Shown piece after piece: positions 1-6,931 of a stretch of DNA of 16,124 nt. The notes under the pieces were generated by a model. That model saw only the letters and a program-made list of their open reading frames with translations, was not told the origin of the DNA and did not search any database. Made by a program: the position numbers and the translations under genes. This stretch comes from an uncultured Oscillospiraceae bacterium (GTDB lineage: Bacteria > Bacillota_A > Clostridia > Oscillospirales > Oscillospiraceae): assembly GCA_900754605.1 (NCBI GenBank), contig CAAEDK010000193.1, positions 1 through 16,124 on the forward strand, written 5' to 3'. The stretch's first letter is position 1, and each line of letters opens with the position of its first letter.

Positions 1-20
1 GCGAAGCAGAAAAATATCAT
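1..20 (-). CDS. Possible start of a gene running off the left edge
   Basis: An ATG reads leftward from position 20 and only six codons are visible before the window ends (M-I-F-F-C-F). It is preceded by a good ribosome site, AAGGGGG on the minus strand at 27-33, six bases upstream. About 60 bases further upstream lies a promoter-like pair (see 84-113). Nothing can be said about the product. The call rests only on the promoter, ribosome site and ATG being in proper order. Confidence 0.3.
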
Positions 21-83
21 ACAATACCCCCTTCAGAAACAAAACCACCAGCCTTCAAATATCTCAATGTTGGATAATTGGAG

Positions 84-113
84 ATTATCTATCGTTCCAA
101 GTGGCAGACTCAA
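84..113 (-). promoter_or_regulatory. Candidate leftward promoter
   Basis: On the minus strand a TTGAGT box (108-113) and a GATAAT box (84-89) are separated by 18 bases, close to the sigma-A consensus. The start would lie near position 77, giving a leader of about 57 bases to the possible ATG at 20. The -35 box overlaps the left arm of the inverted repeat at 111-159, so a protein bound to that repeat could control this promoter. This is inference from sequence only. Confidence 0.4.
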
Positions 114-159
114 AGGTGACCGTTGCAAGGATAGAAATGTCCTGCAACGGTCACCTTTG
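111..159. repeat. Inverted repeat with 17-bp perfect arms
   Basis: The arm CAAAGGTGACCGTTGCA (111-127) is matched perfectly by its reverse complement at 143-159. One bulged A at 128, then GG/CC, extends the stem to about 19 pairs around a loop of roughly ten bases. It lies downstream of the recombinase stop and upstream of the leftward promoter. Neither strand has a clear run of T after it, so it is not a typical intrinsic terminator. It could be an operator, a recombinase-binding site or an RNA hairpin. Confidence 0.75.
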
Positions 160-265
160 GATAATGCATGAGATACTTTTGGTTTTAGCCGTCAAATATC
201 CTTTCTGCCGCTGTTAGCACGTCAGTAATTTGGATGAAATGGACTCGACCTGATATAATGCTTTT

Positions 266-1174
266 TTAGAGGTGAAAGGACATCTTGCCTCTCGGATGCA
301 GCTGGCAGAGGAGGTCAGCCTGCCGCTGCGCGGCCACATGGGTGTAGATTTGTGTCGTTGAAATGGAGCTGTGTCCAAGCAGGCTTTGTATGTACCGGAT
401 GTCCATTCCAGCCTCTAGGAGCGTAGTGGCGAAGGTGTGGCGGAACATATGCGGTGTGGCCGCATATTGCTCAGGCAGCTTCCGCAGGTATTTTCGGATG
501 ATCCGCCGTACTGACTGTGGAGAGAGCGCTCTGCCGCGGTCATTGAACAGGACGGTGCTGGACACTTGGATTTTGCCCCCAAAGGTCTGATAATAAATGC
601 GCATGAGCTCCAGGAGTTCCGGTGTATCGATCTGAATTACTCGCTCCTTCTGCCCCTTTCCATGGATCAGCAGCCTGAGCTTATGGGCCCCAAGCTGGAC
701 GGTTTGGGGAGAGAGGGCGCATAGCTCGGAAACCCGGATTCCTGTTCCAAACAGCAGCTCCAGCACGAGAATATCACGCAGGACAGTTCCGGCTCCCGGC
801 TGGTACTCCATATAGGCGGCTTCCAGCAGATCCCGGATAATATGTTCCGGAATGGTACGTGGGAGTTGCCGCGGCGCCTGGATATGGATTTGCAGTTTTT
901 CAAAGGGATTCTGTGAAATCGCTTCCCGTGTCTCCATCAAACGATAGAAGGCCCGCAGGGAGGCCAGCTTCCGTTTGACTGACCGCGGCGCGAAGGAGTT
1001 GTTCAGATATTTGATATACTGGCTCAGCAGATCCCGGCTGACCTCCGCGCCTCCCACAAAGGCGCGGAACTGAGCAAGGTCAGTTCGGTATGCCTTCAGC
1101 GTATCCTGGGACAGCTTCTTTTCGTATTGGCAGATGTCCAAATAACACTCGATCAGGGCTTCAAGATTGTTCAT
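266..1174 (-). CDS. Tyrosine recombinase / integrase (XerC/D-like)
   Basis: Site-specific recombinase that would cut and rejoin DNA through a covalent 3'-phosphotyrosine link. The 302-aa length matches XerC/D-type enzymes rather than the ~400-aa Tn916-type integrases with an extra arm-binding domain. Residues 1-95 fit the SAM-like core-binding domain ([17 protein letters not shown]). Residues 105-290 are the catalytic domain, with the full set of expected residues: R147 in [10 protein letters not shown]173 in HGKGQKER, H242 and R245 in [10 protein letters not shown]268 in LLGHSS and nucleophile Y277 in TQIYTHV. The ATG has a strong GGAGGAG site eight bases upstream and a TATAAT box behind it. 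It is the only recombinase in the window, so it is the natural candidate for integration/excision of the element. A chromosomal or resolvase-like role is not excluded. Confidence 0.93.
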   Translation of the reverse strand: MNNLEALIECYLDICQYEKKLSQDTLKAYRTDLAQFRAFVGGAEVSRDLLSQYIKYLNNSFAPRSVKRKLASLRAFYRLMETREAISQNPFEKLQIHIQAPRQLPRTIPEHIIRDLLEAAYMEYQPGAGTVLRDILVLELLFGTGIRVSELCALSPQTVQLGAHKLRLLIHGKGQKERVIQIDTPELLELMRIYYQTFGGKIQVSSTVLFNDRGRALSPQSVRRIIRKYLRKLPEQYAATPHMFRHTFATTLLEAGMDIRYIQSLLGHSSISTTQIYTHVAAQRQADLLCQLHPRGKMSFHL

Positions 1175-1207
1175 AATCGATCTCCTCCGTTATAAAAGCT
1201 GGAGACC

Positions 1208-1213
1208 ATTATA
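1208..1213 (-). promoter_or_regulatory. -10 box of the recombinase promoter
   Basis: The minus strand reads TTGTATAATGG here, a perfect TATAAT hexamer. Transcription would begin near 1201, about 27 bases before the ATG at 1174. The -35 region (around 1231-1236, CCAGAA) is a poor match, so the promoter may be weak or activator-dependent. Confidence 0.5.
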
Positions 1214-1401
1214 CAATAAAGAAGGATGATTTCTGGATTGGGCAGCCTGATCCTTTTTCTGCACAGCCTCTAACCGGACTACTGCTCTCTCCACAGGTAC
1301 GCGTTTGGTGATAATGGGGGTCCCCATGAAAGCGAAACGCACGGCAGATGGATAAAATTAGAATGTCTTTACCTCGTGTCTTTGTCTGGGTGCCGACTGG
1401 A

Positions 1402-1539
1402 TTAAAAGAGAGCGGGGCTTATGCCTTGTCTCACAAGGTCAGCAAAAATTTGCTTATCACGCAAATCTCTAAGTTCGATCCTTTGTAAGGAGCCATCTTT
1501 TTTAATATGACGATACACTGGATACCACGAAAAGCGCAT
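1402..1539 (-). CDS. Possible 45-aa protein or gene remnant
   Basis: A short reading frame begins M-R-F-S-W-Y-P-V-Y-R and ends in S-P-A-L-F. It is rich in charged residues with alternating hydrophobic ones (KKDGSLQRIELRDLRDKQIF), which looks protein-like rather than random. The frame is also open for 14 codons upstream of the ATG without another usual start codon, and no clear ribosome site precedes the ATG. It may therefore be the C-terminal remnant of a longer, decayed gene. I do not recognise the family. Confidence 0.35.
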   Translation of the reverse strand: MRFSWYPVYRHIKKDGSLQRIELRDLRDKQIFADLVRQGISPALF

Positions 1540-1625
1540 AAAGGAACAGGCGGGTACTGCATCTACAAGATCTCCCTGCCCTTAAACTTTATATATGTCC
1601 TTGTTAGAAGGGACCTTTTGCTCCG

Positions 1626-1692
1626 CCCCTCTTTATGATTCAGAAAGAGGGGAGAAAGCTATACACAGGAAGGCCCCCCTGAAATGGGGGGG
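1626..1692 (+). promoter_or_regulatory. Two hairpins in the leader of the SepF-like gene
   Basis: The first hairpin pairs CCCCTCTTT (1626-1634) with AAAGAGGGG (1644-1652) around a nine-base loop. The second pairs CCCCCC (1674-1679) with GGGGGG (1686-1691) around TGAAAT. The second ends about 20 bases before the ribosome site at 1711-1718, so it could affect translation or mRNA stability. The frame is open back to an ATG at 1595, so the hairpins could instead lie within a longer coding start, but the residues encoded there do not look like part of the domain. Confidence 0.5.
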
Positions 1693-1720
1693 CAATAGGA
1701 CCACCAGGCAGGTGAGGAAT

Positions 1721-2005
1721 ATGCCCCATGATTCTAATATTATTACCATCTATCAGAGCTGGGCTGGGAAAATCTTTATTCAGGCGCCCATGCGTGAACA
1801 GCAGGCATTGGATATTGCGAGTCTAATCAAAGAAGGCCATATTGTGGTGCTTAATCTGGAACGATGCGGCTCAGTGGAATCCCAAAAATTGCTGGATTTT
1901 ATATCTGGGGCGGCCTATGCCAGAGAGTATAAAATGAACAAGATTGCGGTTTCAACCTATCTGATAGCACCACCAGAGGTCGCGATCATCAGCTTGATAG
2001 ACTAG
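1721..2005 (+). CDS. Short SepF-like protein
   Basis: A 94-aa protein resembling the conserved core of SepF, the cytoplasmic protein that tethers FtsZ to the membrane in Gram-positive cell division. Visible hallmarks are the early I-x-x-Y and I-F-I-Q-A-P strand, the M-R-E-Q-Q-A-L-D-I-A helix, the I-K-E-G-H-I-V-V-L-N-L-E strand and the helix with L-L-D-F-I-S-G-A-A-Y-A. It has little beyond this core and lacks the N-terminal amphipathic membrane anchor and linker of full SepF (about 150 aa). The start at 1721 is chosen because AGGTGAGG lies just before it. An in-frame ATG at 1595 would add 42 unlike residues. It stands alone on the plus strand and ends before a strong terminator. It could be a chromosomal paralogue next to the element or element cargo; a division role is inference. 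Confidence 0.7.
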   Translation: MPHDSNIITIYQSWAGKIFIQAPMREQQALDIASLIKEGHIVVLNLERCGSVESQKLLDFISGAAYAREYKMNKIAVSTYLIAPPEVAIISLID

Positions 2006-2068
2006 GCTATATAGATGAATCTCACAATTTCTATGGATGAAACATACAAACGAGAACCGGGAAAAATA

Positions 2069-2110
2069 AAAAAGGTCCCATCCGGCATCTGAACCGGACG
2101 GGACCTTTTT
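2069..2110. terminator. Strong bidirectional intrinsic terminator
   Basis: GGTCCC-A-TCCGG (2074-2085) pairs with CCGGA-C-GGGACC (2094-2105), with one A/C mismatch and an eight-base loop. The stem is flanked by A runs on the left (2068-2073) and five T on the right (2106-2110). It therefore works in both directions: for the SepF-like gene arriving from the left and for the minus-strand replication cluster arriving from the right. Confidence 0.9.
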
Positions 2111-2155
2111 GTGTTTATGTGATTCTAGTGTGTGAGGGTGAGGAGGAGCTGGATA

Positions 2156-2362
2156 CTATACCGGATGTCTGCCGTCCTCCTGCATCGGAACCAGCAGATA
2201 CCCCATCGCCTCCAGCCATTCCTTGGCCGGGTATTCCTCGGCGGAGATCCGTCCAAGGGCGTCCAGTACCGGGTGCCGGTATGCTGGTGTTCTCAAATCG
2301 GAGAGACAGGCACAGCCGCTCATCCGGGCCAGCCGGTCCAACAATCCCATCTGCTGATCCAT
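2156..2362 (-). CDS. Small protein of unknown function, 68 aa
   Basis: The last gene of the repA cluster. The ATG at 2362 is preceded by GAGGTGG with a five-base spacer, and that site overlaps the stop region of the S1 gene ten bases upstream, so translation is probably coupled. The frame runs upstream to 2398 but that start lacks a comparable site. The protein has two Cys (SGCACL), a helical N-terminus (MDQQMGLLDRLARM) and a stretch predicted helical around AEEYPAKEWLEAMGYLL. No signal peptide or membrane segment is visible. I do not recognise the family. The terminator at 2069-2110 lies just downstream. Confidence 0.65.
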   Translation of the reverse strand: MDQQMGLLDRLARMSGCACLSDLRTPAYRHPVLDALGRISAEEYPAKEWLEAMGYLLVPMQEDGRHPV

Positions 2363-2372
2363 TTTTACCACC

Positions 2373-3860
2373 TCACCACTTGGAGAGAATCCGGCCATAG
2401 ATCATGCTGCGTTCAAAATTGTGCTTGGTAATCACAATGATTACCGAATCACCCACATGAAATTCACGGTCTCTCTGCTGAGCGGAATACCTGCACAGGC
2501 ACACAGAATCATCCGGCAGGGTGCAGAATACGCCCCCGCCATATTTGCCACTGATCGTGGCCTGCCGTCTGCTGTTGACGGGATGGCGCTTGATGGCTCC
2601 CTGGAAGGGGTTTATGGTGGCGGCCTTGACGGAAATGTTCATCAGCTGCCGGTAGGGGTCATATTCCGTCAGGACGCACCGGAGCTTCTGGCCCGGGCGG
2701 TAGCGTTCCCGCAGGTCAGGGGTCGCGGTATAGGTCAGATCTGCCTGCTTGAGCGTCATGTCCCGTCCGCCACACTCGACCATGCACAGCCTGGGGCCAA
2801 CGGATACCACCCGGCAGGTCAGATACTCACCGATCTTGTGGCCGTTCTTTTCGGCGTTGAAATAGTGCTGCCTGGCGGCCAGGCCAAGCTTCCGGGAGGC
2901 GATAGCCACGCCGCCCTCACGGTCCACATCCAGGATCACATAGTCGATCTCCGCGCCTGCCATGCCGCGCAGGACGTGGGAGGGCCGCTCTGAGCCGGGC
3001 TGCCAGATCTCCGTCTCCGGGATCAGAACTTTGACCCGGTAGGCGATGACAACTGCACAGAGGATTTCCCTGTACTCGATCCGCTTGGTGTCCCGGTCCC
3101 TGACCTTGAAGGAATGGGTGTCGATGCCAACGACCGTCCCAGTCAGAATCGTCCGGGAGCGGAGAGACGCATAGATCTCGTTCCACTCCTCACGTTCCCT
3201 GTCTGTCAGCTCCCGATCCAATTTGTTCAGATCCAGGTCGGAGAGGGTGGGCCTACCCTCCAGGGGCTTGTCCTTCAACCGGTCCGTCTGGGCGGTGCCC
3301 TTCACCTCCGCCTTGGCCCTGCTGCTTTTCTCCCTCCGCGTCCGGGGAGCCTGCCTGGCCGCCCTTTTGGGGCCGCCAGCCGCCGTGCCATCCGGCTCCG
3401 CGCCGGCGTCTTGCTCAGCCGCTGCGCCGTCAGCCTGCGGCCCGGGGATGCCGGATTCTTCCGGGAAACCGTCGGGCTGTTCCGGGGCTTCACGATCCAT
3501 GGCCTCCTCAGCGGCATCTTCCGCCTCCCCGGTGCCTTCCGGGGATGTTTCGCCGCCGCTTTCGCCGAGGACCGCGTCACCTTCAGCGGGCTCCTCCTGC
3601 TTTTTCTTTCCGCCGCGCTTCCGTGCCGGCTTTGTCCCAGACGGCTCCGTGGTATCTGCTTCCGGCTCCACCGCGGCCGTCTGCTCCTGCCCGGCAACGG
3701 AGCCGCTTTCTTCCGCGGGCCTCAGCTCCTCAGATGTGCCCTGAACGCCGCTGGTATCCGCGGCCTCATTCTCCGGCGTAGCCTGGATGACGCCGCTATC
3801 CTCCGCTTCGTTCCCCGCCGTATCCGGTCCGGGCCAAGCGCTTTCGTTCATGTAGCTCAT
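2373..3860 (-). CDS. S1-domain RNA-binding-type protein with acidic disordered N-terminus
   Basis: This 495-aa protein has two distinct halves. Residues 1-200 are low-complexity, rich in Glu, Ala, Gly and Pro, with basic islands at 78-88 (KPARKRGGKKK) and 164-185, typical of a disordered tail. Residues 235-495 look like successive S1/OB-fold units: about 236-325 (TILTGTVVGI... AGAEIDYVILDVDREGGVAIASRK), 342-412 (IGEYLTCRVVSVG... GQKLRCVLTEYDPYRQLMNISVKA) and 430-495 (QATISGKYGGGVFCTL... HVGDSVIIVITKH). The second matches S1 best. Such proteins are often annotated as ribosomal protein S1-like, but this one is more likely an element-encoded RNA- or DNA-binding factor than a ribosomal component. 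ATG 3860 has AAAGGGG eight bases upstream. It lies 63 bases after the 180-aa gene in the repA cluster. Target and role are unknown. Confidence 0.75.
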   Translation of the reverse strand: MSYMNESAWPGPDTAGNEAEDSGVIQATPENEAADTSGVQGTSEELRPAEESGSVAGQEQTAAVEPEADTTEPSGTKPARKRGGKKKQEEPAEGDAVLGESGGETSPEGTGEAEDAAEEAMDREAPEQPDGFPEESGIPGPQADGAAAEQDAGAEPDGTAAGGPKRAARQAPRTRREKSSRAKAEVKGTAQTDRLKDKPLEGRPTLSDLDLNKLDRELTDREREEWNEIYASLRSRTILTGTVVGIDTHSFKVRDRDTKRIEYREILCAVVIAYRVKVLIPETEIWQPGSERPSHVLRGMAGAEIDYVILDVDREGGVAIASRKLGLAARQHYFNAEKNGHKIGEYLTCRVVSVGPRLCMVECGGRDMTLKQADLTYTATPDLRERYRPGQKLRCVLTEYDPYRQLMNISVKAATINPFQGAIKRHPVNSRRQATISGKYGGGVFCTLPDDSVCLCRYSAQQRDREFHVGDSVIIVITKHNFERSMIYGRILSKW

Positions 3861-3923
3861 ACTATGTCCCCTTTCTGTTTCGTCAATTATTTTGGTGCTC
3901 TCGTTCAGATTCCGCGCTCAGTT

Positions 3924-4466
3924 TCAGTGCCTGGCCTCACCCCCTTTATAGAAACGCAGCTTCCCTGCCTGACGCACGACAAAATAGCAGCTCTGACGGA
4001 CCGTAAGCGCCCCGTGCTGCCCCAAATCGTCCAGGCGCAGGAGCAGGGTAGTTTCCGGCGCAAGCTGATTCAGAAGCAGCGATGCCTCCCGCTCATAACC
4101 CTGCCTGACGATCATGACCGCATAGGAGTCGATCCAATCCTCACCGCGCTGGAGGAGAAAGGAGAGCTTGCAGGGCGGGTTCCGGCTCACCTCCAGAAGC
4201 CTGCGCCCGGAAAGCGCCAGCAAAATATCCAGCGCCTCCAGCATCTCCGGGTCCGGCTGCTTTTTCAGCATCTCCGGGGAACAGAGAAGCTGCCCGGAGA
4301 AAGCAAGCTCGCCGGCATAGCGGAGCTGCCGGATCAGCGCCTCCGTCTGCCCCTGGGTTTTGCGCGGGTCAAACAGGCGGAGCAGGGGAAGGGCCTGGTC
4401 CGGCCGGATGAAGTCCGTCTGCCGCAGGACAGACAAAAAGAATTTTTGATCTTCAAATAAGTACAC
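3924..4466 (-). CDS. Unknown protein of 180 aa in the repA cluster
   Basis: It begins with GTG at 4466, six bases after the repA stop, and its GGGAGG ribosome site overlaps the repA stop, so translation is very probably coupled to repA. The protein is soluble, Leu-rich and mostly helical, with no signal peptide or membrane span. Residues 1-75 (F-L-S-V-L-R-Q-T-D-F-I-R-P-D-Q-A and following) look like a small helical domain, possibly winged-helix. The C-terminal third (SYAVMIVRQGYEREASLLLN... LTVRQSCYFVVRQAGKLRFYKG) alternates strands and helices. I cannot place it in a named family with confidence; it may match a DUF found in Clostridia ICEs (DUF5697 came to mind, unverified). A plasmid/ICE maintenance role is inferred only from its neighbours. 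Confidence 0.7.
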   Translation of the reverse strand: MYLFEDQKFFLSVLRQTDFIRPDQALPLLRLFDPRKTQGQTEALIRQLRYAGELAFSGQLLCSPEMLKKQPDPEMLEALDILLALSGRRLLEVSRNPPCKLSFLLQRGEDWIDSYAVMIVRQGYEREASLLLNQLAPETTLLLRLDDLGQHGALTVRQSCYFVVRQAGKLRFYKGGEARH

Positions 4467-4472
4467 AATGCC

Positions 4473-5567
4473 TCAGCCTCCCGTATTGTCCGGCCCGCTG
4501 CGATCAGCGCGCAGGCTGTTGATATAGGGGTCGATCATCACATCACAGTGCGCCTCATTGATGGAGCTGAAGATGACCTGCATGACATAGGCAATGGGAT
4601 TTCGGACCTCCCTTTGGTTGTTTTTCAGCTTTCCGGCCACTACCTGGAGCATGGTCCCGTCCAGATCCCAAAGACGGGAGCGGATGTTCGCCTGTGGGAG
4701 TACGGCCTTCCCCACCCGCAGTCCGTCAGAATAGAACAGGCGTTCAATAGCTGTTTCAAATACCTTTGCGTCCTCCGGGTCAAAAATCCACAGGTCGCAG
4801 TTATCCAGGATCTGTCTTAGCTGCGCCTGTTCCTCCGTCCGATCCATCGGCGAGGCGCCGTATCCGCCGCCCCTCCTCAGGGAAGCCTGCTGGCGCTGGA
4901 TAGATTGACTTGACTCAGTATGAATCCCATCAGTATGATTCGGATCAGTATAACTGGGGTGCGAAACGGGCACTTCTGGATGTGCCGTTCCCGTACTTGC
5001 AGAAGTGCCTGTTTGGGATTTCTGCAAGTGCTGTTCTGGCACTTCTTGCCTGAGTACGGACGGACCGGCGCCATGCTGCTGTGCTTGAAGAAGTTCCGTT
5101 TCCGCACTTCTTGTGCCGGCTTCCTCTGCCGGCGGAGCCCCAGCTGCCTCATGCTTTTTTGAGACAAAGGGGGCGCTGCTGTTGCGGCACTCCTGGTGCT
5201 CCACCAGCGCAAGATAGATTTGATTGGCGTCGCCCCGACCGCACCGGCGCTCCCAGATCAGCCCCGCGGCAGACAGCTCTTTCATGGAGTCGATGACTTT
5301 GCGGTAGCTCACCTGCATCTCATCGGCAAGCGACTTCCTGGTGTAGATGATAAAGACCTCGCCCGCGTCATTGATCCAGCCGTTGAGCCTGGAGAGCTGG
5401 AAACGGTTGAGCAGGAAGGTATAGGCCACCTTGGCCTCAAGGGACAGGGCCGTATAGCGCGGGTCGGTAAACAGCCAGCGGGGCATCTGCAGGTGATAGA
5501 CGCTCTGCACATCTCCCAGCTTCATGAGCCGGAATGCAGGCTTTTGTGTCATAGGTGCAGCCTTCAC
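4473..5567 (-). CDS. repA: Replication initiator protein A (RepA_N family)
   Basis: A 364-aa initiator that would bind an origin and recruit host replication proteins, as RepA_N proteins do on Gram-positive plasmids; many Clostridia ICEs carry a relative. The N-terminal RepA_N domain spans about residues 12-120, with the recognisable Y-H-L-Q-M-P-R-W-L-F, then Y-T-A-L-S-L-E-A-K-V-A-Y-T-F-L-L-N-R, and a winged-helix stretch V-F-I-I-Y-T-R-K-S-L-A-D-E-M. A Gln/Ser/Thr/Glu-rich linker (about 130-240) precedes a second helical domain (about 250-350, with N-P-I-A-Y-V-M-Q-V-I). The GTG start at 5567 is preferred because GAGGAGGA lies seven bases before it. An upstream ATG at 5624 adds 19 Arg-rich residues without a ribosome site, and ATG 5552 is a less likely alternative. 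It heads the leftward cluster. Confidence 0.9.
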   Translation of the reverse strand: MKAAPMTQKPAFRLMKLGDVQSVYHLQMPRWLFTDPRYTALSLEAKVAYTFLLNRFQLSRLNGWINDAGEVFIIYTRKSLADEMQVSYRKVIDSMKELSAAGLIWERRCGRGDANQIYLALVEHQECRNSSAPFVSKKHEAAGAPPAEEAGTRSAETELLQAQQHGAGPSVLRQEVPEQHLQKSQTGTSASTGTAHPEVPVSHPSYTDPNHTDGIHTESSQSIQRQQASLRRGGGYGASPMDRTEEQAQLRQILDNCDLWIFDPEDAKVFETAIERLFYSDGLRVGKAVLPQANIRSRLWDLDGTMLQVVAGKLKNNQREVRNPIAYVMQVIFSSINEAHCDVMIDPYINSLRADRSGPDNTGG

Positions 5568-5636
5568 AAACAATTCCTCCTCGCCCCGCCGCCATATGCG
5601 CCCTGCCCACACGGCGCGCCGCATAGATGGCGGGGA

Positions 5637-5665
5637 TTGATTTTTTCATCGTTTCTCATTACAAT
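5637..5665 (+). promoter_or_regulatory. Promoter for the DUF4317 gene
   Basis: TTGATT (5637-5642) and TACAAT (5660-5665) are separated by exactly 17 bases, a good match to a housekeeping promoter on the plus strand. The start would be near 5672, about 50 bases before the ATG at 5722. Confidence 0.5.
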
Positions 5666-5687
5666 AAAAAGCACAGCCTGCGCTGTG
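5666..5687 (-). terminator. Hairpin with T-run between repA and the DUF4317 gene
   Basis: CACAGC (5672-5677) pairs with GCTGTG (5682-5687) around CTGC. On the minus strand the hairpin is followed by five T (5666-5670), so it resembles a short intrinsic terminator or attenuator for leftward transcripts reaching repA. On the plus strand it would sit at the 5' end of the DUF4317 transcript, where it could act as a protective stem-loop or operator. The stem is only six pairs. Confidence 0.45.
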
Positions 5688-5721
5688 ATTGGAAATACAC
5701 TTGAATTGGGATGTGTCTTTT

Positions 5722-6879
5722 ATGAATCAAAAAGAACTTGGCGAGCTTCGCCGCCGTTTCCGCCCGGATAGAAGCGCGGTAAGCCGTGTGTACGGCTGCT
5801 ACGTCAACAGCGGACGGGAAATCATTTCCTACCTAGACGAGTCCCTGGGCCAGATGCCCCAGGAGGAGGCCGAAAAATATCTTGGCCTTCTGAAAAAGGC
5901 ATTGTCCGGGACATTGGGGAAAAACCTGATTGATATTGTCTTTTCCACCGAACAGGTGATGAATGGCCCGGAGCACCGGCTGCTCTCTCAGCTCCGCTCT
6001 TCCGCCCTGAAGGATGGAGCGGCCCGGGATGCCTTTTATCAAAAGGTGATTGAAAGCCTGGATATGGGAGAGAGCAATTATCTGATCCTTCTGGCGCATG
6101 ACGCATACGATGTTCCGCACCGGGGAAAGGATGGTGAGGCCCAGGCTGACGGCTCCGACGAGGTATTCCAATACATTGTCTGCGCGATCTGCCCGGTAAA
6201 GGACGGGAAGATGGAGCTGGGCTTTTTCCCAGGGGAAAATGAGTTTCACAGCTGCGCCCAGGGGCAGGTCGTGGCGCCTCCGGAGCTTGGCTTCCTTTTC
6301 CCTGCCTTTGATGACCGGGCAGCGAACATCTATAACGCCCTGTTCTATTCCAGAAAAGCAGATGAGCTCCATCAGGAATTGATCGACGCAGTCTTCCATA
6401 CGGAGCCTCCCATGTCACCCGCAGAGCAGAAGGAGGCGTTCCAGAGCGCGCTTTGCGACTCCCTGGGGGACTGCTGCAATGTTGAGGTGGTCCAAGGCGT
6501 CTACGAACGGCTGAGGGAGGTCATCGAGCAGCATAAGGAGAGCAAAAATCCGGAGCCTCTGGCGCTGACGGTGGGGGAAATCAGCTCCATCCTGCGCGAC
6601 TGCGGCGTGCCGGAGTCCAAGGCGGAAGCATTTGGAGAAAAATGCGGGGAATCATTCGGCGCCGGCGCTGTACTGAATCCCGCCAACCTCATTGACAGCA
6701 AGCGTTTTGAGCTGAAAACCGCTGACGCCGCGGTATCCATCGATCCGGAGCGCAGCTATCTGATGGAAACCCAAGTCATCAACGGCCGGAAGTATATTCT
6801 CGTTCCGGCTGACGAGGGTACGGTGGAGCTGAATGGGTTTCCCGTTGGCATCGCCGGCGGAGAGGATGTCCAGTCATAG
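5722..6879 (+). CDS. DUF4317 family protein
   Basis: A 385-aa soluble protein whose opening (MNQKELGELRRRFRPDRSAV, then S-R-V-Y-G-C-Y-V-N) and overall sequence match what I know of the DUF4317 family, widespread in Clostridia and without an established function. Other typical stretches are Y-L-I-L-L-A-H-D-A-Y-D-V-P, F-Q-Y-I-V-C-A-I-C-P-V-K and the late D-P-E-R-S-Y-L-M-E-T-Q-V-I-N-G-R-K-Y-I-L-V. There is no signal peptide or membrane segment. ATG 5722 is used; the frame is open to a TTG at 5689, which would add 11 residues. The ribosome site is weak (GGGA about ten bases away). It is the only plus-strand gene inside the element's operons, with its own promoter and terminator, so it is an independently expressed unit. 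Its role here is unknown. Confidence 0.82.
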   Translation: MNQKELGELRRRFRPDRSAVSRVYGCYVNSGREIISYLDESLGQMPQEEAEKYLGLLKKALSGTLGKNLIDIVFSTEQVMNGPEHRLLSQLRSSALKDGAARDAFYQKVIESLDMGESNYLILLAHDAYDVPHRGKDGEAQADGSDEVFQYIVCAICPVKDGKMELGFFPGENEFHSCAQGQVVAPPELGFLFPAFDDRAANIYNALFYSRKADELHQELIDAVFHTEPPMSPAEQKEAFQSALCDSLGDCCNVEVVQGVYERLREVIEQHKESKNPEPLALTVGEISSILRDCGVPESKAEAFGEKCGESFGAGAVLNPANLIDSKRFELKTADAAVSIDPERSYLMETQVINGRKYILVPADEGTVELNGFPVGIAGGEDVQS

Positions 6880-6886
6880 GGAAAAT

Positions 6887-6922
6887 GGGACGGTCGCAGG
6901 CGGAAAACGCCGCGGCCGTCCC
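6887..6922. terminator. Hairpin between convergent genes
   Basis: GGGACGG (6887-6893) pairs with CCGTCCC (6916-6922), and an inner GGCG/CGCC hairpin (6899-6902 with 6908-6911) is nested inside. On the minus strand the stem is followed by CATTTTC, and on the plus strand by GTTTCT. It lies seven bases after the DUF4317 stop and ten bases after the end of the coupling-protein gene, and probably ends transcription in both directions. Confidence 0.7.
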
Positions 6923-6931
6923 GTTTCTGCA

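Larger units (their letters stand above)
1175..1720. other. Mostly non-coding AT-richer stretch
   Basis: This stretch between the recombinase and the SepF-like gene has visibly lower GC than the replication and transfer genes. It contains the recombinase promoter, a possible 45-codon ORF on the minus strand (1402-1539) and two hairpins in front of the SepF-like gene (1626-1692). From about 1215 to 1400 I see nothing that can be supported as a gene, RNA or repeat. Confidence 0.6.

Noticed and set aside
1610..2109. GGGACCTTTT at 1610-1619 and again at 2100-2109, with its complement at 2070-2079
   Set aside because: A ten-base match between leader and terminator could allow RNA pairing, but it is short and may be chance.
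3114..4460. Long 448-codon frame on the plus strand
   Set aside because: It lies antisense to the S1 and 180-aa genes, is Arg/Pro/Leu-rich as expected from GC-rich shadow frames, and has no ribosome site or recognisable domain.
5437..5649. 70-codon minus-strand frame overlapping the start of repA
   Set aside because: It has only a weak ribosome site and runs out of frame into the RepA_N domain. A leader peptide coupled to repA is possible but unsupported.
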